From: Actinomycetales bacterium
Lineage (GTDB): Bacteria; Actinomycetota; Actinomycetes; Actinomycetales; Actinomycetaceae
Length of the DNA: 16,332 nt
Reading direction: 5' to 3'
Assembly: GCA_022838965.1 (NCBI GenBank)
Contig: JALHDK010000017.1
Span: forward strand, 1-16,332
Shown here: positions 13,529 through 16,332 of the stretch, piece by piece
Layout of the letters: every line of letters starts with the position of its first letter
Position numbering within the stretch: position 1 is the first letter of the stretch
Notes under the pieces: model-generated
Told to the model about the DNA's origin: nothing
The model's input: only the letters and a program-made list of their open reading frames with translations
Databases searched by the model: none
Made by a program: the position numbers and the translations under genes

Positions 13529-15328
13529 ATGGATCCGGCAGTCACGAGCCTGCTGATTCTCGCCGCGGCGGTCGCCCTGTTCGTGTCGAACCGGCTTCCG
13601 GTAGGTGTGGTCGCGATCGTCACCTCGCTGGCCCTGTACCTCTCGGGCGTCCTCTCCGTTGACCAGGCCCTCGCGGGATTCGGCGACCCCGTGGTCCTGT
13701 TCGTGGCGTCCCTCTTCGTGGTCAGCGAGGGGCTCGACGCCACGGGCGTGACCACGTGGGCCGGGCAGGCGATCACCGATCGCGCGGGCGCCGGGCGGAC
13801 GCGCCTGCTGGTGGCGTTCATGCTGCTGGCAGGCGTACTGACCGCCGTCGTCAGCCCGAACGGGTCTGTGGCGGCGCTGCTGCCGATGGTGGTGGTGGTG
13901 GCCGTGCGCTACCGCCACCCACCCTCGCAGCTCCTGATGCCACTCGCTTTCGCCGCCCACGCCGGGTCGCTCCTCGCTCTCTCCGGCAGCCCGGTCAACG
14001 TGATCGTGAGCGACGCCGCGGCCAACGCGGGAGCGCGCCCCTTCGGCTTCTTCGAGTTCGCGATCCTCGGCGTGCCCCTGCTGGCGGCCACCATTCTGCT
14101 GGCCGTGGTGGCTGGCCCGCGCCTGCTGCCGTCGCGGTCCGGGTCCTCGCTCGCCGACCTCAGCCGGCACGCGGCCACACTCGCCGGCCACTACGCGCTC
14201 CAGGACGGCTTCTACCGCCTGCGCGTGCGCTCGGACTCCGCGCTCGTGGGTGCCTTCATCCGCGATGTTCCCCCGGTACCACCCTCGCTCGCCGTGCTCG
14301 GCGTCCAGACGGTGCAGGGGGCCGCGGCGGACGCGGACCACCAGATCGCGGCCGGGGACACCGTGGCGATCTCCGGTCCCGCGACGGACGTGATCGCCTG
14401 GGCGGAGGAGCGGGGCCTGGACGTCGGGATGCGGCCGGTCACGTCCGCCGACCTGGTGACCAAGCAGATGGGTGTTGTCGAGGTCATCGTGCCGCCGCGG
14501 TCGCCCCTGGTGGGTGAACGGGTGTTTCCCGGCATGGTGCGGCTCGGCGAGATCGTGATCCTCGCCGTCGGACACCTCGGCCGTGACCGGGGCGCGCGCA
14601 GCCGCGTCCTCGCCGAGGGAGATTCCCTCCTGCTGCACGGGCCGTGGGCCGTCATCGACACCCTGGTGGATGACCGCGACGTCCTGGTGATCGACTCCCC
14701 CGACCTCGTCCGCCGACAGACGGTACCCTTCGGGCACCGTGCCGCGGAGGCGGTCGCCATCCTGCTGGCCATGGTGGTGGTGCTCGCCACCGGAATCGCA
14801 CCGCCCGCGGTCGCCGGGCTCGGGGCGGCCGCGGCCATGGTGGCGTTCCGGGTGATCAGCCCGCAGCAGGCCTACCGCGCCGTGTCCTGGCAGACGGTGG
14901 TGCTGCTCGGTGGCCTCATCCCGCTCTCGACGGCGATCTCGAGTTCCGGTGCCGCCGACATCATCGCCAGCGGGTTGATCTCCGCCGTGGGCGACGGTTC
15001 ACCCTATGTCCTCCTCATCGCGCTCTTCCTCTTGACCGCTACCCTCGGGCAGGTGATCAGCAATACCGCTACTGTCCTGATCGTCGTTCCCATCGCCGTG
15101 GCGGCCGCGCTCGACACCGGCATCTCGGTTCTGCCGGTGCTGATGCTCGTGGCGGTGGCCGGATCGTCGTCCTTCCTCACGCCCATCGCCACCCCTGCGA
15201 ACATGATGGTGATGGGGCCGGGTGGGTACCGCTTCGGGGAGTACTGGAAGTTCGGACTCCCCCTGATGCTGGTCTGGCTGGTCATCGCCCTCATGGTGAT
15301 CCCCCTCGTCTGGCCGTTCACGGCATGA
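13529..15328 (+). CDS. SLC13 (DASS)-family permease with two central RCK_C (TrkA-C) domains
   Basis: A 599-aa inner-membrane transporter. Two membrane halves (about 1-200 and 400-599) flank a soluble insert (about 205-392) that reads as two tandem RCK_C domains, each ending in the DTVAISGP- or DSLLLHGP-type signature (about 277-284 and 365-372). The first half carries SPNGSVAALLPM and LSGSPVN; the second carries the SNTATV motif (about 512-517) and TPIATPANMMVMGPGGY (about 552-568), as in Na+/dicarboxylate and related anion permeases. RCK_C domains usually bind ligands and gate transport. The substrate is unknown: sulfate, di- or tricarboxylates, or other anions. The ATG at 13529 has GGAAGGA 9 bases upstream. 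The stop overlaps the start of the DUF389 gene by 4 bases (ATGA). Confidence 0.92.
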   Translation: MDPAVTSLLILAAAVALFVSNRLPVGVVAIVTSLALYLSGVLSVDQALAGFGDPVVLFVASLFVVSEGLDATGVTTWAGQAITDRAGAGRTRLLVAFMLLAGVLTAVVSPNGSVAALLPMVVVVAVRYRHPPSQLLMPLAFAAHAGSLLALSGSPVNVIVSDAAANAGARPFGFFEFAILGVPLLAATILLAVVAGPRLLPSRSGSSLADLSRHAATLAGHYALQDGFYRLRVRSDSALVGAFIRDVPPVPPSLAVLGVQTVQGAAADADHQIAAGDTVAISGPATDVIAWAEERGLDVGMRPVTSADLVTKQMGVVEVIVPPRSPLVGERVFPGMVRLGEIVILAVGHLGRDRGARSRVLAEGDSLLLHGPWAVIDTLVDDRDVLVIDSPDLVRRQTVPFGHRAAEAVAILLAMVVVLATGIAPPAVAGLGAAAAMVAFRVISPQQAYRAVSWQTVVLLGGLIPLSTAISSSGAADIIASGLISAVGDGSPYVLLIALFLLTATLGQVISNTATVLIVVPIAVAAALDTGISVLPVLMLVAVAGSSSFLTPIATPANMMVMGPGGYRFGEYWKFGLPLMLVWLVIALMVIPLVWPFTA

Positions 15329-15810
15329 ACGGATCGTGGGGAGCAGTGCTCCCGCCGGGGCAGCGGCGCGAGCTCGACGAACTGACCGCGAAGCTCGACC
15401 TCGATCACGGTGATCGCGGCGCGAAGCTCTCGGGCTTCTGGACCATGCTCGTCCTCTCCGCCGTGATCGCCCTCGCCGGCGTGCTCGCCGATTCCACCGC
15501 CACGGTGATCGGCGCCATGATCATCGCGCCGCTCTCCGTCCCCATCATGGGCGTCGCGCTGGGGATCGTGCGCGCGGACGGCGGGATGGTCCTGCGGTCG
15601 CTCGGCTGGGTCGCGGCCGGAGTCACCGCCGTCGTCGGGCTCGGAGTCCTCGCGGCCATCCCGCTGCCGGACACCGTCGGGACGGTGGCGAACCCCCAGA
15701 TCGCGGCCCGGACGTCGCCGGGCATCCTCGACATGGTCGCGGCGGTGGCCACGGGCCTGGCAGGCGCGGTGGGGCTCTCCCGCAAGGACGTGAGCGACGT
15801 GCTTCCGGTT
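15325..15810 (+). pseudogene. DUF389 membrane protein, 3' end missing
   Basis: The first 161 residues match DUF389: a short soluble lead, then LSGFWTMLVLSAVIALAGVL, DSTATVIGAMIIAPLSVPIM and a later AAVATGLAGAVGLSRKDVSDVLP, with about four membrane segments. Family members continue with GVAIAISLVPPLAVVG and more helices. Here the frame instead passes, after Pro161 (15805-15807), into sequence that is the antisense of a radical-SAM gene. It stays open to 16266 but encodes a charged Gly/Glu/Arg-rich tail with no family similarity. The start is an ATGA overlap with the SLC13 permease stop, so the intact gene was the last of that operon. DUF389 function is unknown; a membrane role beside an anion permease is plausible. 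The truncation may be real or an assembly artefact. Confidence 0.8.
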
Positions 15811-15811
15811 G
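15807..15811. other. Junction of two truncated convergent genes
   Basis: Plus-strand DUF389 similarity ends after codon 15805-15807, and minus-strand radical-SAM similarity ends at about codon 15810-15808. No spacer or repeat separates them. A single deletion between two convergent genes would give exactly this layout, as would a chimeric contig join. Confidence 0.65.
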
Positions 15812-16029
15812 ACCGAGTCACCCACGTGGGACTCGATGAGCTGACGAAGGTACTGCTCGAGGAGGGCATCGTCCATGCGGAAGGTGCTGCCGGGGTAGAA
15901 GACCTCCTTGTCGAGGAAGAAGCAGTAGGCGCAGTCCAGGTTGCAGATCGCGCCGGTGGGCTTGGCGAGCAGGTGGAAGGCGGGGGGCGCGTTCGCGGGA
16001 CGCGGCGGCAGCGCCGGGGTGTCGTTCAT
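15808..16029 (-). pseudogene. Radical-SAM anaerobic sulfatase-maturase-like gene, 3' end missing
   Basis: About 74 N-terminal residues match anaerobic sulfatase-maturating enzymes (AslB/anSME), which convert an active-site Cys or Ser of sulfatases to formylglycine. FHLLAKPTGAICNLDCAYC carries the CxxxCxxC iron-sulfur/SAM motif (Cys29, Cys33, Cys36), followed by FFLDKEVFYPGSTFRMDDALLEQYL. The family then has a WQGGEPT-like motif, but here the frame runs after VGDSVN (69-74) into antisense DUF389 sequence, staying open to 15004 only as a shadow. Family members are near 400 aa, so over 80% of the protein is missing and it cannot be active. The ATG overlaps the stop of the upstream membrane-protein gene (ATGA), marking a former operon. 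A sulfatase gene would be expected nearby, outside the window. Confidence 0.8.
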
Positions 16030-16331
16030 GTCGGACTGCTATCCAGTGACATGTTCTCCGTGGCCGGGTTGAGAAGGATCAGGACGCTGATCAGGAACAC
16101 CCAGACCGGGAAGATCAGCGTCACCCACAGGCTGACACTGATCAGCACCAGCAGCGTCAACGCCAGCACCCAGGTGACCGCCACCGTCCAGCGCTTCATG
16201 AGACCAGTCCGGAGCCAGATCGTCCCGAGCGAGATCATGAAGACTCCAGCCATGCGGAGCGCGTAGACGTTGCTGACCTGGATCATGAGCACCCGACCGA
16301 ACACGGTGACGTCATCCGTCGGCGCTTCCAT
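16026..16331 (-). CDS. Partial multi-pass membrane protein, unknown function
   Basis: The frame runs to the window edge. An ATG lies at 16331-16329, but the gene may well begin beyond it. The visible 101 residues include NVYALRMAGVFMISLGTIWL (21-40), TVAVTWVLALTLLVLISVSL (49-68) and a third hydrophobic run, TLIFPVWVFLISVLILL (71-87), ending in a short polar tail. I recognise the VYALRMAGVFMI pattern only from uncharacterised membrane proteins, which are usually longer, so this is probably the C-terminal half. The stop overlaps the radical-SAM start by 4 bases. Association with sulfatase maturation is by position only. Confidence 0.65.
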   Translation of the reverse strand: MEAPTDDVTVFGRVLMIQVSNVYALRMAGVFMISLGTIWLRTGLMKRWTVAVTWVLALTLLVLISVSLWVTLIFPVWVFLISVLILLNPATENMSLDSSPT

Positions 16332-16332
16332 G

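Noticed and set aside
13079..14737. 552-codon minus-strand open frame
   Set aside because: Antisense to the META lipoprotein and SLC13 genes; His/Gly/Arg-rich with no motif.
15811..16266. Tail of the DUF389 frame as a genuine fused domain
   Set aside because: It is exactly the antisense of the radical-SAM start (CxxxCxxC coding) and of the membrane-protein gene, so it is readthrough past a junction.

Overview
The window is very GC-rich, with dense coding, GTG starts, 4-base stop/start overlaps and strong Shine-Dalgarno sites. Gene content (a ligC/Prim-Pol pair arranged as in mycobacteria, a LAL regulator, META and DUF1269 proteins, an SLC13 permease with RCK_C domains) points to an actinobacterium, probably Micrococcales-like. 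That placement is an inference; there is no rRNA or other marker here. No tRNA, rRNA, CRISPR array, insertion sequence or phage gene was seen.

Region 1 (7-1053): a secreted LysM polysaccharide deacetylase on the minus strand with a good sigma70-type promoter. Region 2 (1054-5546): a plus-strand run of a siderophore-interacting flavoreductase, a CDF-type transporter that has lost most metal ligands, an HhH-GPD protein and ATP-dependent ligase LigC. The last two overlap by 4 bases. A LigD-type polymerase/primase gene converges on ligC with an 18-base gap. The three form a compact DNA-repair cluster, and no Ku gene is in the window. Region 3 (5602-6643): a cold-shock protein gene with a 16-bp terminator, then the degraded, frameshifted remnant of an NADP/F420-reductase-like gene.

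Region 4 (6600-12422, minus strand): a three-gene unit reading small two-repeat unknown protein, then LAL/MalT-like ATPase regulator, then Ca2+-type P-type ATPase. Regulator and pump genes are one base apart, so the pump is a natural regulatory target. Region 5 (12423-15810, plus strand): diverging from it are DUF1269 membrane protein, META-domain lipoprotein, SLC13/RCK_C permease and a DUF389 membrane protein, all closely packed or overlapping. The 151-base divergent spacer holds an operator-like imperfect palindrome and a GC hairpin. Together this looks like an ion/envelope-stress locus run from a shared control region (inference).

Region 6 (15808-16332): the DUF389 gene stops abruptly in mid-domain at about 15807-15811, where it meets, tail to tail, the 5' part of a radical-SAM sulfatase-maturase-like gene on the other strand. 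Both 3' ends are missing. This is a deletion/rearrangement breakpoint or an assembly chimera. A partial membrane-protein gene overlaps the start of the radical-SAM gene and runs to the window edge.
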